From: Periweissella fabaria
GTDB taxonomy: Bacteria; Bacillota; Bacilli; Lactobacillales; Lactobacillaceae
DNA length: 64,000 nt
Reading direction: 5' to 3'
Assembly: GCF_918814575.1 (NCBI RefSeq)
Contig: NZ_CAKKNS010000002.1
Location: 62,001-126,000, forward strand
The translations under genes were made by a program, and so were the position numbers. Positions 19,201 to 26,587 of the stretch are shown here, piece after piece. The notes below the pieces were generated by a model. The model worked only from the letters and a program-made list of their open reading frames with translations. It made no database searches and was not told where the DNA came from. The stretch's first letter is position 1. Each line of letters opens with the position of its first letter.

Positions 19201-19561
19201 TGCGGGTAAAGTTTTTGTTTTACAAGGAAAAGTTGAACAAGGCCGCGAGTTGCAAATCATTGCAGATTATTTACAATTAGCTAGTGATATTAAAGTTAAA
19301 AATAATGATAACATAAGCGAAAAACCGCAAGGTAAATGGTTTTTAAAGCTAACAAAAGAAAAAAATCAAACTGAGACTGAAAATAAATTACGGCAGATTT
19401 TACAAGCAAATGTAGGGCCTAATCCAGTGATTTTAGTATATGAAATTGATAATCGGAAAATTTTAATGTCAAAAGAGTGGTGGTTGAAAAAAAATACCAC
19501 TTTAATGGAATCGCTTACATCCTTATTAGGTCAAGGAAATGTATTTTTTAGGGATAATTAA
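16214..19561 (+). CDS. dnaE: DNA polymerase III subunit alpha, DnaE type
   Basis: C-family replicative polymerase. In Firmicutes, DnaE extends RNA primers on the lagging strand before PolC takes over. It is 1115 residues: PHP domain (1-~250), palm with GPGRGSAAGS near 345 and catalytic MPDIDLD (Asp384, Asp386), thumb/fingers, tandem HhH and a C-terminal OB domain. The PHP region has lost the usual HxH metal ligands (QALSAYSLL, TDIDVMYG), so it is probably inactive, as in other Firmicute DnaE proteins. The ATG at 16214 is chosen because AAAAGGGGG lies just before it. pyk follows directly. Confidence 0.95.
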   Translation: MSYFPIQALSAYSLLKSPTTPKGLVTKAKALGYQNIALTDIDVMYGVVDFYNAAIEAEMKPILGLTLKINGLVNQSTIGAIVLIAKNSQGYQNLMKISSYKMTLTNPNEANFGAIKDFLADLIVISPVGGEVDQLIQQGQLALAQQATTELQHLFDANALYLGINLQQSREQRTKLQNFSTQVDIPLVVDEPVHYLEPNDYFASKVLQAIDANVVLTNLGQVRSEVGSAYLKPLAKIQMAYMEAGLATAFENNENLAATINVELKFKQPQLPTFPLPVGTDTRVYLAQISQAGLAKRGLNTQAYQERLDHELTVINQLGFNDYFLIVWDVMEWAHQQNIQTGPGRGSAAGSLVAYALTITDVDPLKYDLLFERFLNPDRAQMPDIDLDLPDNRREEVLNYVHDKYGHTHVAQIITFGTLAAKQVIRDTGRVFGYTQPQLGQLAKALPNVPHFTLASAIENSRTFQNIINDLPNGNLLLNVAQQLEGLPRNYSTHAAGVVISQEPLTDIVPVQTGPDERLMTQLPKNPVESLGLLKMDFLGLRNLTLLATTLSLIHESEPTFTLDTIAYDDQATLKIFQQAKTNGIFQFESEGIKKVLRQLQPDSFEMIAAVNALFRPGPMENISQFVARKHGQEPVAYPDPVLQPILAPTFGIIVYQEQVMRVASALAGFTLAQADMLRRAISKKDANKISVLRQQFINGATALGHAETVAVTVYDYIEAFANYGFNRSHAIAYSKMAYQLAFLKVHFPREFFIALINANAGNDAKVGVYIQELRQAGIAVVGPDINRSMREFAKADGAVRFGLTAIKGLRSDFINELLQERDAHGRFDSLANLISRLSDKWRNETLFTALIKAGACDNLGYNRKELLQALNGILEAVGLSGSSMSLFATMAPKIAKLPDFTLAEKLAMEIEMLGVYISAHPVEQYRKLAQQIDLTTINQLQVDDKVNLVILITKVHVIRTKTGQEMAFVTATDQTGEISITIFPRLYNQLKMQISAGKVFVLQGKVEQGRELQIIADYLQLASDIKVKNNDNISEKPQGKWFLKLTKEKNQTETENKLRQILQANVGPNPVILVYEIDNRKILMSKEWWLKKNTTLMESLTSLLGQGNVFFRDN

Positions 19562-19663
19562 CTAGGATTTTTTGCCTAAGAAGGTTCATATTTAACAAAA
19601 AAATGTGTTATCATACACAAGGAATGAAAATTTAAAGTTATATCTAAGGAGATATGTTACGTC

Positions 19664-21100
19664 ATGAAAAAGACCAAGATTGTTGCAACACTTGGACCTG
19701 CAAGTTCTGATGTCGACACTATTGTTAGCTTGATTGAAAACGGTGCAAATGTTTTCCGTTTCAACTTCTCACACGGTGACCACGAAGAACACCTCGGCCG
19801 TATGAACGCTGTTCGTGAAGCTGAAAAGATCACAGGAAAGACTGTTGGTTTCTTACTTGATACTAAGGGTGCGGAAATCCGTACTACAAAGCAAGGTACT
19901 GAAACTGGTAAGATCGAATTTAACGCCGGCGACCAATTGCGTATTGGTATGGATGCTACTGCTGAAAAGCTTGGTAGCAAAGAAAAGATTTTTGTTACTT
20001 ACGAAAACCTTTTTGACGACGTTCAAATCGGTGGACACGTTCTTTTCGATGATGGTCGTATCGACATGCAAATCGACTCAAAGGACGATGCAACTCGCGA
20101 ATTAGTTGTAACTGTTCAAAACCCAGGTCTTCTTGGTTCACGTAAGGGTGTTAATGCACCTGGTGTTTCAATTAACTTACCTGGTATTACTGAAAAAGAT
20201 GCTGATGACATTCGTTTTGGTCTTGACCAAGGAATTAGCTTCATTGCGGCTTCATTTGTTCGTAAACCTGAAGACGTGCTCGAAATTCGTGCATTGTTGA
20301 AGGAAAAGAACAAGGAAGACGTTCAAATCTTCCCTAAAATCGAATCACAAGAAGGTATCGATAACTGGGCTGAAATCGAAAAAGTTTCAGATGGTTTGAT
20401 GATTGCTCGTGGGGACATGGGTATCGAAATTCCACCTGAAAATGTTCCTTTGGTTCAAAAGGACTTAATCCGTTCAATGAACGCTGCTGGTAAGGCAGTT
20501 ATTACTTCAACTGATATGTTGGACTCAATGCAAGAAAAGCCACGTCCAACACGTGCCGAAGCTTCTGACGTTGCCAATGCCGTATTTGATGGTACTGATG
20601 CAACTATGCTTTCAGGTGAATCAGCTAACGGTAACTACCCTAAGGAAGCTGTTGCTATGATGTCAAACATCAACATGAAGGCCGAATCATCATTGGCTCA
20701 AAATGGTCGTATGGTTGACAACTTGTTTGATGCTACTGACGTTACTGAATCAGTTGCTGCTGCTGTTGCATCTGCTGCAAAGAACTTGAACATCAAGACA
20801 ATCGTTGCTGCTACTGCTTCAGGTTACACTGCAAAGATGATTTCTAAGCACCGTCCAAATGCTGATATCTTGGCAATTACTTTCAGCGAACGTGTACAAC
20901 GTGCCTTGACTATGTCATGGGGTGTTGATCCAGTGATCACTGAAGAACCTGCTAACACAGATGAAATGATTGCTTTAGCTAAGAAGGTTGCGGTTGAACG
21001 CGGTCTTGCTAAGAAGGGTGATAACATCATCGTTACTGCTGGTATTCCAGTTGCTACTACTGGTACTACTAACATCATGACTATCCAAACGATTGATTAA
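19664..21100 (+). CDS. pyk: Pyruvate kinase
   Basis: Converts phosphoenolpyruvate and ADP to pyruvate and ATP, the last ATP-yielding step of the phosphoketolase or glycolytic route. It is 478 residues. Substrate and metal motifs include FRFNFSHG near 25, the catalytic Lys in IFPKIESQEG near 218, GDMGIEIP near 245, and TSTDMLDSM near 275. The extra PEP-utiliser C-terminal domain seen in many Bacillus and Lactobacillus enzymes (about 585 residues) is absent. GGAGATATG precedes the ATG. Very strong codon bias. pfkA, which commonly lies between dnaE and pyk, is missing. Confidence 0.97.
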   Translation: MKKTKIVATLGPASSDVDTIVSLIENGANVFRFNFSHGDHEEHLGRMNAVREAEKITGKTVGFLLDTKGAEIRTTKQGTETGKIEFNAGDQLRIGMDATAEKLGSKEKIFVTYENLFDDVQIGGHVLFDDGRIDMQIDSKDDATRELVVTVQNPGLLGSRKGVNAPGVSINLPGITEKDADDIRFGLDQGISFIAASFVRKPEDVLEIRALLKEKNKEDVQIFPKIESQEGIDNWAEIEKVSDGLMIARGDMGIEIPPENVPLVQKDLIRSMNAAGKAVITSTDMLDSMQEKPRPTRAEASDVANAVFDGTDATMLSGESANGNYPKEAVAMMSNINMKAESSLAQNGRMVDNLFDATDVTESVAAAVASAAKNLNIKTIVAATASGYTAKMISKHRPNADILAITFSERVQRALTMSWGVDPVITEEPANTDEMIALAKKVAVERGLAKKGDNIIVTAGIPVATTGTTNIMTIQTID

Positions 21101-21136
21101 TTAAAATAAATTGATGATTGCTTCATAGCAACCATC

Positions 21137-21171
21137 AAAAAAGCCGATTACGATTAGTAATCGGCTTTTTT
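21137..21171. terminator. Bidirectional terminator between pyk and perR
   Basis: A 15-bp perfect stem (21137-21151 with 21157-21171) and a 5-base loop, with A and T tracts on both sides. On the minus strand the loop holds the perR stop codon, and one arm encodes its last five residues. Confidence 0.92.
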
Positions 21172-21603
21172 ATTAAGTTTAATTTGACAATTTGGACATA
21201 CACCAAAGACCTCAACGGCAGCATGGTTAATTTGGTAATTAGTGTTTGTTTGAGCGTGTTTTAACAGTGGTTCAAAGCTGAAGTCAAATACATCTTCAAT
21301 TCGGCCACATTCGCTACATATGACGTGATAATGGGGATGTGCAAAATAATCAAAATGCTGTTTGTCGTCATTGCCCGGTAAATTTACGACAAGATGATGT
21401 GTAATAAATAAGTCTAAAGTATTGTAAACTGTGGCAAGACTTAAATTTGCATCCGATGATTTTAAGGCGTTGAAAATCATTTCAGCAGTCGGGTGATTTT
21501 GTTCGGTTATTAAATAGTTTAAAATTTGTGAACGTTGACTTGTAATCCGGAGTCCTTTTTGACGGAGAAAATCAATTGCGTTTTCAAGTTCGTGATTTGC
21601 CAA
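21154..21603 (-). CDS. perR: PerR, peroxide-sensing Fur-family repressor
   Basis: A 149-residue winged-helix repressor. The metal-sensing residues fall at the same positions as in Bacillus PerR: His37, Asp85, His91, His93, Asp104. The structural zinc Cys pairs are Cys96/Cys99 and Cys136/Cys139. Asp85 (rather than Glu) favours PerR over Fur. The protein senses peroxide by iron-catalysed His oxidation and responds to the Fe/Mn ratio. It starts with TTG at 21603, with AGAAGG 8 bases upstream. It diverges from the VIT genes, with a matching operator between them, so autoregulation and control of metal transport are likely. Confidence 0.9.
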   Translation of the reverse strand: MANHELENAIDFLRQKGLRITSQRSQILNYLITEQNHPTAEMIFNALKSSDANLSLATVYNTLDLFITHHLVVNLPGNDDKQHFDYFAHPHYHVICSECGRIEDVFDFSFEPLLKHAQTNTNYQINHAAVEVFGVCPNCQIKLNKKADY

Positions 21604-21632
21604 AAGATGACCTTCTTTCGTTTAAATATTAC

Positions 21633-21660
21633 TTGTACTTTTATACAAAAGTGTTATTAT
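21633..21660 (+). promoter_or_regulatory. Promoter of the VIT genes
   Basis: TTGTAC (21633-21638), 16-base spacer, TATTAT (21655-21660). On the other strand, TATAAA at 21645-21640 is the likely perR -10. Confidence 0.5.
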
Positions 21661-21664
21661 TTAA

Positions 21665-21679
21665 TTAGAATAATTCTAA
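21665..21679. promoter_or_regulatory. PerR-type operator (Per box)
   Basis: TTAGAATAATTCTAA is a perfect 7-1-7 inverted repeat and matches the PerR box pattern TTAnAATnATTnTAA. It sits at the expected transcription start of the VIT genes and near the -35 of perR, so one site could repress both directions. Confidence 0.78.
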
Positions 21680-21724
21680 ATAAGTAATTATCCTATATCA
21701 ATTATAGCTCAAGAAGGTGGGAAA

Positions 21725-22432
21725 ATGAACGTAAAAGAAAATAGCCTTAAGCCGGTTAAGAAAATTAGTTTAGCACAAAAAATTAACGTTTTACGTGCCA
21801 GTGTCATGGGTGCGAATGATGGTATTCTATCTGTTGCGGCTATTGTTATTGGTGTAGCAGGTGCCCGCACAAGTAGTTTTGCAATTTTAGTTTCGGGTTT
21901 AGCGGGGATGTTAGCCGGTACAGTTTCAATGGCCATGGGTGAATATGTATCAGTTAATTCGCAAAAAGATGCACAAAGAGCGGCCACTAGTAAACAAGCC
22001 ACCGCTTTAGAGCAAGATTATGCCAGTGAATATCAGTTTGTTGAGCAAAAATATATTGCACAAGGTATTTCACCAAAATTAGCACAAAAGGCAACTCAAG
22101 AAATGATGAGTGGAGATGCATTAGCCACTGTTGTTCGTGAACGGTATGGTTTTGAAATTGATGAATTTACGAATCCGTATGCGGCGGCTGTGGCGTCAAT
22201 GATTTCTTTCCCACTTGGCTCGATTCTACCACTGGTGGCCATTACCTTACTACCAAAATCAATTAATATTGTTGGGACGTTTATCGCGGTTGCTTTAGCA
22301 CTTTTAATTACAGGGTATTTAGCTGCAAAGTTAGGTAATGCTGATCCTAAGCGCGGTATGTTACGGAATTTTGTCAGTGGTGTAATAACCATGTTAGTAA
22401 CCTTTTTAATGGGTTACCTTGTAAGATTATAG
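21725..22432 (+). CDS. VIT1/CCC1-family metal transporter (first copy)
   Basis: A 235-residue membrane protein of the vacuolar iron transporter family. Helix 1 carries the signature GANDGILS near 37 and helix 2 GLAGMLAGTVSMAMGEYVSVNSQKD; a cytoplasmic helical domain (about 85-155, with conserved Glu residues) and three C-terminal helices follow. Relatives move Fe2+ or Mn2+ out of the cytoplasm. AGAAGGTGGG precedes the ATG. It is 9 bases upstream of a second, divergent copy and just downstream of a Per box, so it probably helps keep Fe/Mn balance under oxidative stress. Confidence 0.85.
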   Translation: MNVKENSLKPVKKISLAQKINVLRASVMGANDGILSVAAIVIGVAGARTSSFAILVSGLAGMLAGTVSMAMGEYVSVNSQKDAQRAATSKQATALEQDYASEYQFVEQKYIAQGISPKLAQKATQEMMSGDALATVVRERYGFEIDEFTNPYAAAVASMISFPLGSILPLVAITLLPKSINIVGTFIAVALALLITGYLAAKLGNADPKRGMLRNFVSGVITMLVTFLMGYLVRL

Positions 22433-22441
22433 GGGGAAATC

Positions 22442-23116
22442 ATGGCTAAGAAACAAAATATGGATGAACGCTTAAATGCTATTCGTGCCGGTGTGTTAGG
22501 ATCAAATGATGGTATTTTAACAGTTGTTGGGGTGTTATTTAGTGTTGCGGCAGCAACGCCTAATCGGTTTACAATTTTGTTGGCGGGGTTCGCTGATTTA
22601 GTTGCTTGTGCTTTTTCAATGGCTGGTGGAGAATACGCCTCTGTTAGCTCACAAAGTGATACCGAAAAAGCCGCCGTAGCACTAGAAGAACAGAATTTAA
22701 AGCATGATTATCAAAGTCAAATTGAAAGTGTCAGTCAACACTATGTTGATCGCGGGGTCACTCAAGCGACCGCAACGGCGATTGCAGAGGAGTTATTGAC
22801 TAAGGCCCCATTAGCCACCGTTGTGAATGTTAAATATAATATTGATTTAGGACATTATATGAATCCGATTGAGGCCGCGGTTGCATCGCTTGTTTCAGCA
22901 GCACTTGCAGGATTATTACCTTTAATTGCGATGCTTTTTTTACCAGAGAGCTTACGTTTTTTTGGCACAATTGCGGTGACGGCTTTAACTGCCGGAGTAA
23001 TTGGTTATTTAAGTGCTAAAATTGGTCAAGGATTAGTTAAACGAGCCATTATTAGAAATATTATTATCAGCCTTATTACAATTGCAATTCACTACGGGAT
23101 TGGGTTACTTTTTTAA
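22442..23116 (+). CDS. VIT1/CCC1-family metal transporter (second copy)
   Basis: A 224-residue paralogue of the previous gene with the same plan: GSNDGILT near 25, AGGEYASVSSQSDTEK near 61, a cytoplasmic helical segment, then three membrane helices. The two copies differ throughout, so this is an old tandem duplication. Such pairs could form heterodimers, since VIT proteins work as dimers, or have different metal preference; that is inference. GGGGGAAATC precedes the ATG. It is in one unit with the first copy. Confidence 0.83.
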   Translation: MAKKQNMDERLNAIRAGVLGSNDGILTVVGVLFSVAAATPNRFTILLAGFADLVACAFSMAGGEYASVSSQSDTEKAAVALEEQNLKHDYQSQIESVSQHYVDRGVTQATATAIAEELLTKAPLATVVNVKYNIDLGHYMNPIEAAVASLVSAALAGLLPLIAMLFLPESLRFFGTIAVTALTAGVIGYLSAKIGQGLVKRAIIRNIIISLITIAIHYGIGLLF

Positions 23117-23155
23117 AAGATCTGCATGATTTCTGTTTCGTTTTGGTAATATATT

Positions 23156-23184
23156 TTACAACAACTAGCATTATTCGGTATAAT
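23156..23184 (+). promoter_or_regulatory. mntH promoter
   Basis: TTACAA (23156-23161), 17-base spacer, TATAAT (23179-23184). Confidence 0.72.
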
Positions 23185-23190
23185 TGTTGT

Positions 23191-23346
23191 TGTCGTAGAA
23201 ACTTACGATGCAGAATATCTGAAAGAGATCGTAGTCTGTCTGCAATTGGAGTTATGCAACGAATGTCCTAAGAGTGCATTAGATTGCAAAGTAATTTGCT
23301 TTGTCCGACACGTACTAGGGATTTCCTTTCAAAGAAGGAGGAGTTC
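23191..23346 (+). promoter_or_regulatory. Long structured 5' leader of mntH
   Basis: About 155 transcribed bases before mntH with several possible hairpins: TCGTA/TACGA near 23192-23207; TGCAGA (23208-23213) with TCTGCA (23238-23243); CAAAG/CTTTG near 23287-23305; and CCTT/AAGG next to the ribosome binding site near 23326-23336. The conserved GGGGAGUA core of the yybP-ykoY Mn riboswitch was not seen. Regulation by this leader is possible but unproven. Confidence 0.35.
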
Positions 23347-24705
23347 ATGACGAAAGAAGAAACACAAAACAAGTTCGCATTGGATAGTGACGCAGCTAGT
23401 TTGGAGGAAGTCAACGGAAGTGTTGAAGTACCAAAAAATGCTGGTTTTTGGCGCACACTATTTGCTTTTAGTGGTCCAGGTGCGTTAGTTGCCGTTGGAT
23501 ATATGGATCCAGGTAACTGGATTACCTCAATTGTTGGGGGGGCACAGTACCGTTATCTACTCCTATCCGTTGTTATTATTTCCGGAATTATTGCCATGAT
23601 TATGCAATATATGGCGGCTAAATTAGGAATTGTTACACGTATGGATTTAGCGCAAGCAATTCGGCATAAGACTAACAAACCAATTGGCTTTGTTTTATGG
23701 ATTATGACGGAACTCGCAATTATGGCGACTGATATTGCCGAAGTTATCGGGGGGGCAATTGCCCTTAATTTATTATTTGGCTTACCATTAGTTGTTGGGG
23801 TTATGTTAACCGTTTTAGATGTTTTCTTATTACTATTATTAACAAAATTAGGTTTCCGTAAGATTGAAACGATTGTTATTACTTTGATTTTATCAATTCT
23901 TGGTATTTTTCTGTATTTAGTAATCCTTTCAAAGCCAAGTCTTTCAGGGATTGCGGGTGGTATTTTACCACGTGCTGAAATTTTCCACCATGATCAATTA
24001 TTATTAGCATTAGGTATTATCGGTGCCACAGTTATGCCCCACAATCTCTATCTACACTCATCAATTGCTCAAACGCGGGCCATTAATCATGACGACCCAG
24101 CTGAAGTACGTAATGCGTTACGCTTTACGACATGGGATTCTAATATTCAATTAATTGGTGCGACGTTTATCAACGCTTTATTACTTATTTTAGGAGCTGC
24201 TTTGTTCTTCGGTCACGGTGATCAATTGCAAGCGTTTGGGGATTTGTATCGCGCATTGAGTGATAATAATATTGCCAAAGGGATTGCTTCACCAGTTCTT
24301 TCAACCTTGTTTGCGGTTGCTTTATTGGCATCCGGACAAAATGCAACTATTACGGGAACTTTAACTGGGCAAATTATCATGGAAGGTTTCATTCACTTGA
24401 AGATTCCAATGTTGGCTCGGCGGTTAATTACCCGTTTGATTGCTGTTGTTCCAGTAATTGTAGCTGCCGTTATTTGGGGTGGTACAGAAGGAGCAATGGA
24501 TAAGTTATTGGTTTACTCACAAGTATTCTTATCAATTGCATTGCCATTTACAATGATTCCATTGATTTGGTTTACAGGATCAAAGAAAATGATGGGGGAA
24601 TATGTTAACCCATTGTGGATTTCGATTGTGGCATGGGCTTCAGCAATCTTATTAACAGTATTGAATGTGCAATTAGTTATTAACATTATTCAACAATTGG
24701 CATAA
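23347..24705 (+). CDS. mntH: NRAMP-family Mn(II) transporter MntH
   Basis: Proton-coupled manganese importer with about 11 membrane helices, 452 residues. The metal-binding signature DPGNW is at 54-58 and the second signature MPHN at 230-233. Lactic acid bacteria of this type accumulate Mn2+ as a superoxide scavenger. The ATG at 23347 follows AAGGAGGAG; the in-frame TTG at 23284 lies in the leader. It has its own promoter downstream of the two VIT genes and is followed by a universal stress gene, a common pairing in lactobacilli. Confidence 0.95.
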   Translation: MTKEETQNKFALDSDAASLEEVNGSVEVPKNAGFWRTLFAFSGPGALVAVGYMDPGNWITSIVGGAQYRYLLLSVVIISGIIAMIMQYMAAKLGIVTRMDLAQAIRHKTNKPIGFVLWIMTELAIMATDIAEVIGGAIALNLLFGLPLVVGVMLTVLDVFLLLLLTKLGFRKIETIVITLILSILGIFLYLVILSKPSLSGIAGGILPRAEIFHHDQLLLALGIIGATVMPHNLYLHSSIAQTRAINHDDPAEVRNALRFTTWDSNIQLIGATFINALLLILGAALFFGHGDQLQAFGDLYRALSDNNIAKGIASPVLSTLFAVALLASGQNATITGTLTGQIIMEGFIHLKIPMLARRLITRLIAVVPVIVAAVIWGGTEGAMDKLLVYSQVFLSIALPFTMIPLIWFTGSKKMMGEYVNPLWISIVAWASAILLTVLNVQLVINIIQQLA

Positions 24706-24732
24706 CTCTTTTAGGAAAGAAGGTCATGATAA

Positions 24733-25182
24733 ATGGGCGAAACTTTTTCATTAGCAAAGCATAAAAATATTTTAGTAGGGGTTGATGATTCAGCGGATGC
24801 GCAACTTGCATTTTTAAATGCGGTCAGTCATGCGGTAGACGATGATTCATTGTTACATATTGTAACAGTCCTTGAAACAGATTCATTGAATGTATTTGAA
24901 GCTTTAGACAAAGAAAAGCTAAAAGAGAAGCGAGTAAAAATTGAACAACGATTGCACGACTATAAGCAACAAGCCTTAGAAGCAGGAGTCAAAGAAGTTC
25001 ACGTTGTGTTTGCAGAAGGTGAACCAGGTGAAACGATTGTTAAGGATGTAATTCCTGATGTCCAACCAGATTTAGTTGTGGTTGGCGCGTCTGCGGCTAA
25101 AAAAGGCCTTGGAAAATATATGGGAAGTCAAGCTGGATATGTGGCAAAATATGCGCCAGTATCAGTCTTGGTAGTTCGTTAA
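24733..25182 (+). CDS. Universal stress protein (UspA family)
   Basis: A 149-residue single-domain Usp with an ILVGVDDSADA start of the alpha/beta fold and the nucleotide-loop region VVGASAAKKGLGKYMGSQA near the C-terminus. The ATP-binding form is G-x-x-G-9x-G-S; the second Gly is Ala here (GASA), so nucleotide binding may be altered. It is 27 bases after mntH and ends in the shared terminator, so it is very likely expressed with the Mn transporter. Its exact role is unknown. Confidence 0.85.
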   Translation: MGETFSLAKHKNILVGVDDSADAQLAFLNAVSHAVDDDSLLHIVTVLETDSLNVFEALDKEKLKEKRVKIEQRLHDYKQQALEAGVKEVHVVFAEGEPGETIVKDVIPDVQPDLVVVGASAAKKGLGKYMGSQAGYVAKYAPVSVLVVR

Positions 25183-25229
25183 TAAAATAAAAGAGCTAAT
25201 CATTAATTGATTAGCTCTTTTATTTTATT
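25181..25229. terminator. Bidirectional terminator between usp and rnhC
   Basis: A 22-bp perfect stem (25181-25202 with 25208-25229) and a 5-base loop. Both stop codons, usp at 25180-25182 and rnhC at 25225-25227, fall in the stem. Confidence 0.94.
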
Positions 25230-26139
25230 TTTTTGCAATGGCATGCGCTTTTTGCGTATTTGCAAAATGTAATTTTGCAAATTGGCCTAAATCCAGACCT
25301 TCTTGGATAAGAGTAGCGGCAATCTTGTCAACGTTTTTACCAGCCCCAACTGGTAGCTGGCAGTTAGCTTGTTTACTAAGTTCTTGCATTGCCTTAAGTT
25401 CAACGTAGCGGGCAATGATGGAGGCGGCCGCAACGGCCACATGCAGTTGTTCCGCTTTTGTAGCAAAATAGACGTGATCTTTGACGACATAATCTAGTTT
25501 GCTTAAATAGCGCCAATAAGTCGCTGCCGGGGTAAATTGATCAATTAAAATGGCGTCGGGGGTTTTAGGGGTGATCTTACTTAATACAGCTCCTAAGGCC
25601 CGATTATGACCATGGGCTTTGATTTCATTAGCGTTGAGAGTTTGATTATATTGATTGTATGCGGGGGGCATAATATTAACGATATGATACGTAAGAATAC
25701 CAATTAAACGCTCGGCTAAGGTGATGATATTAGCATCAGTTAAAGTTTTGGAATCGGCAATTCCCCACTGCTTTAATGTTGGAATTTGTTCTTTGGCGAC
25801 ATAAACCGCCACAACGGTTAACGGTCCAAAATATGAACCGGTCCCAACTTCATCTGAGCCAATAACGCTTAAATTACTAAGATTTGAGGGCAATACAGGG
25901 GTGGGCTTAGAACTTGTACCTGCTTTTTTAATGGTTGGTGAGGCGGTTGCTTGCCATTTTTGAGCTTCGCTAGTTTCGTTTTGTCCTTGAAACATAATTT
26001 TACCAGATTTATATCCAGTTACCATAACTCCTGAGCCTTTATGGCGAAAAATGGCCCCTGCCGGGATTGTGGTATTTGTCGGATAATGTTTAGCAAAAGT
26101 CAAGACTTCTGCAGGTGGCGTTTTAATAATAATCGACAT
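25225..26139 (-). CDS. rnhC: Ribonuclease HIII
   Basis: Cleaves the RNA strand of RNA-DNA hybrids and removes replication primers. It is 304 residues: N-terminal TBP-like substrate-binding domain (about 1-85), then the RNase H2-like catalytic domain with SDEVGTG (Asp95/Glu96 region), the second acidic site ILIDQF and AAASIIARY. The ATG at 26139 was chosen since MSIIIK is the usual type of start; the ribosome binding site is weak (GCGAG). It is a single-gene minus-strand unit placed between usp and zapA; rnhC next to zapA-cvpA-mutS2 is a conserved Firmicutes neighbourhood. Confidence 0.93.
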   Translation of the reverse strand: MSIIIKTPPAEVLTFAKHYPTNTTIPAGAIFRHKGSGVMVTGYKSGKIMFQGQNETSEAQKWQATASPTIKKAGTSSKPTPVLPSNLSNLSVIGSDEVGTGSYFGPLTVVAVYVAKEQIPTLKQWGIADSKTLTDANIITLAERLIGILTYHIVNIMPPAYNQYNQTLNANEIKAHGHNRALGAVLSKITPKTPDAILIDQFTPAATYWRYLSKLDYVVKDHVYFATKAEQLHVAVAAASIIARYVELKAMQELSKQANCQLPVGAGKNVDKIAATLIQEGLDLGQFAKLHFANTQKAHAIAKK

Positions 26140-26225
26140 CGAATGGACTCGCTTTCTGGTAGTTTGGTATAAGGTCAATTATACACAACAAAACAAGTTA
26201 AAATTGACCTTTATCTCGATTATGT

Positions 26226-26255
26226 TTGGTTCAAAGGCGTTTTTTTTTGTATAAT
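26226..26255 (+). promoter_or_regulatory. zapA-cvpA-mutS2 promoter
   Basis: TTGGTT (26226-26231), 18-base spacer, TATAAT (26250-26255). Confidence 0.6.
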
Positions 26256-26317
26256 TGAATTCAGGTGTGTGGTAAAGATGATAATTTACTACCAAGATAA
26301 TAAAGGACGGTTTGAAG

Positions 26318-26584
26318 ATGGCAGATGAAAAACGTAGATATCGGGCTCGCTTAGGTGATCGCGATTTTACGATTGTCGGTAATAGTAGCGTTGAGCATAT
26401 GGCCGCAGTTACAAAAAAATTAAATAATGAACTCGACCAAATTCAAAAACTGGCCCCAAAATTATCACGACAAGACCAGGCGTTGTTATTGGCCTTTAAT
26501 TCGATTTCTGATCAATTAAAAATCCAAGAAACATTGGAAGAGTTAACTGCGCCAGATGATGTGAACCTGATTGATGGAGAATAA
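26318..26584 (+). CDS. zapA: Cell division protein ZapA
   Basis: An 88-residue FtsZ-ring bundling protein. The N-terminal globular part contains YRARLGDRDFTIVGN, followed by a long C-terminal coiled-coil helix (EHMAAVTKKLNNELDQIQKL). The ATG at 26318 follows AAAGGACGG; an in-frame TTG two codons earlier is less likely. It is the first gene of zapA-cvpA-mutS2. Confidence 0.9.
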   Translation: MADEKRRYRARLGDRDFTIVGNSSVEHMAAVTKKLNNELDQIQKLAPKLSRQDQALLLAFNSISDQLKIQETLEELTAPDDVNLIDGE

Positions 26585-26587
26585 TTA

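Noticed and set aside
23191-23346. yybP-ykoY manganese riboswitch before mntH
   Set aside because: No GGGGAGUA-like core found; kept only as an unassigned leader.
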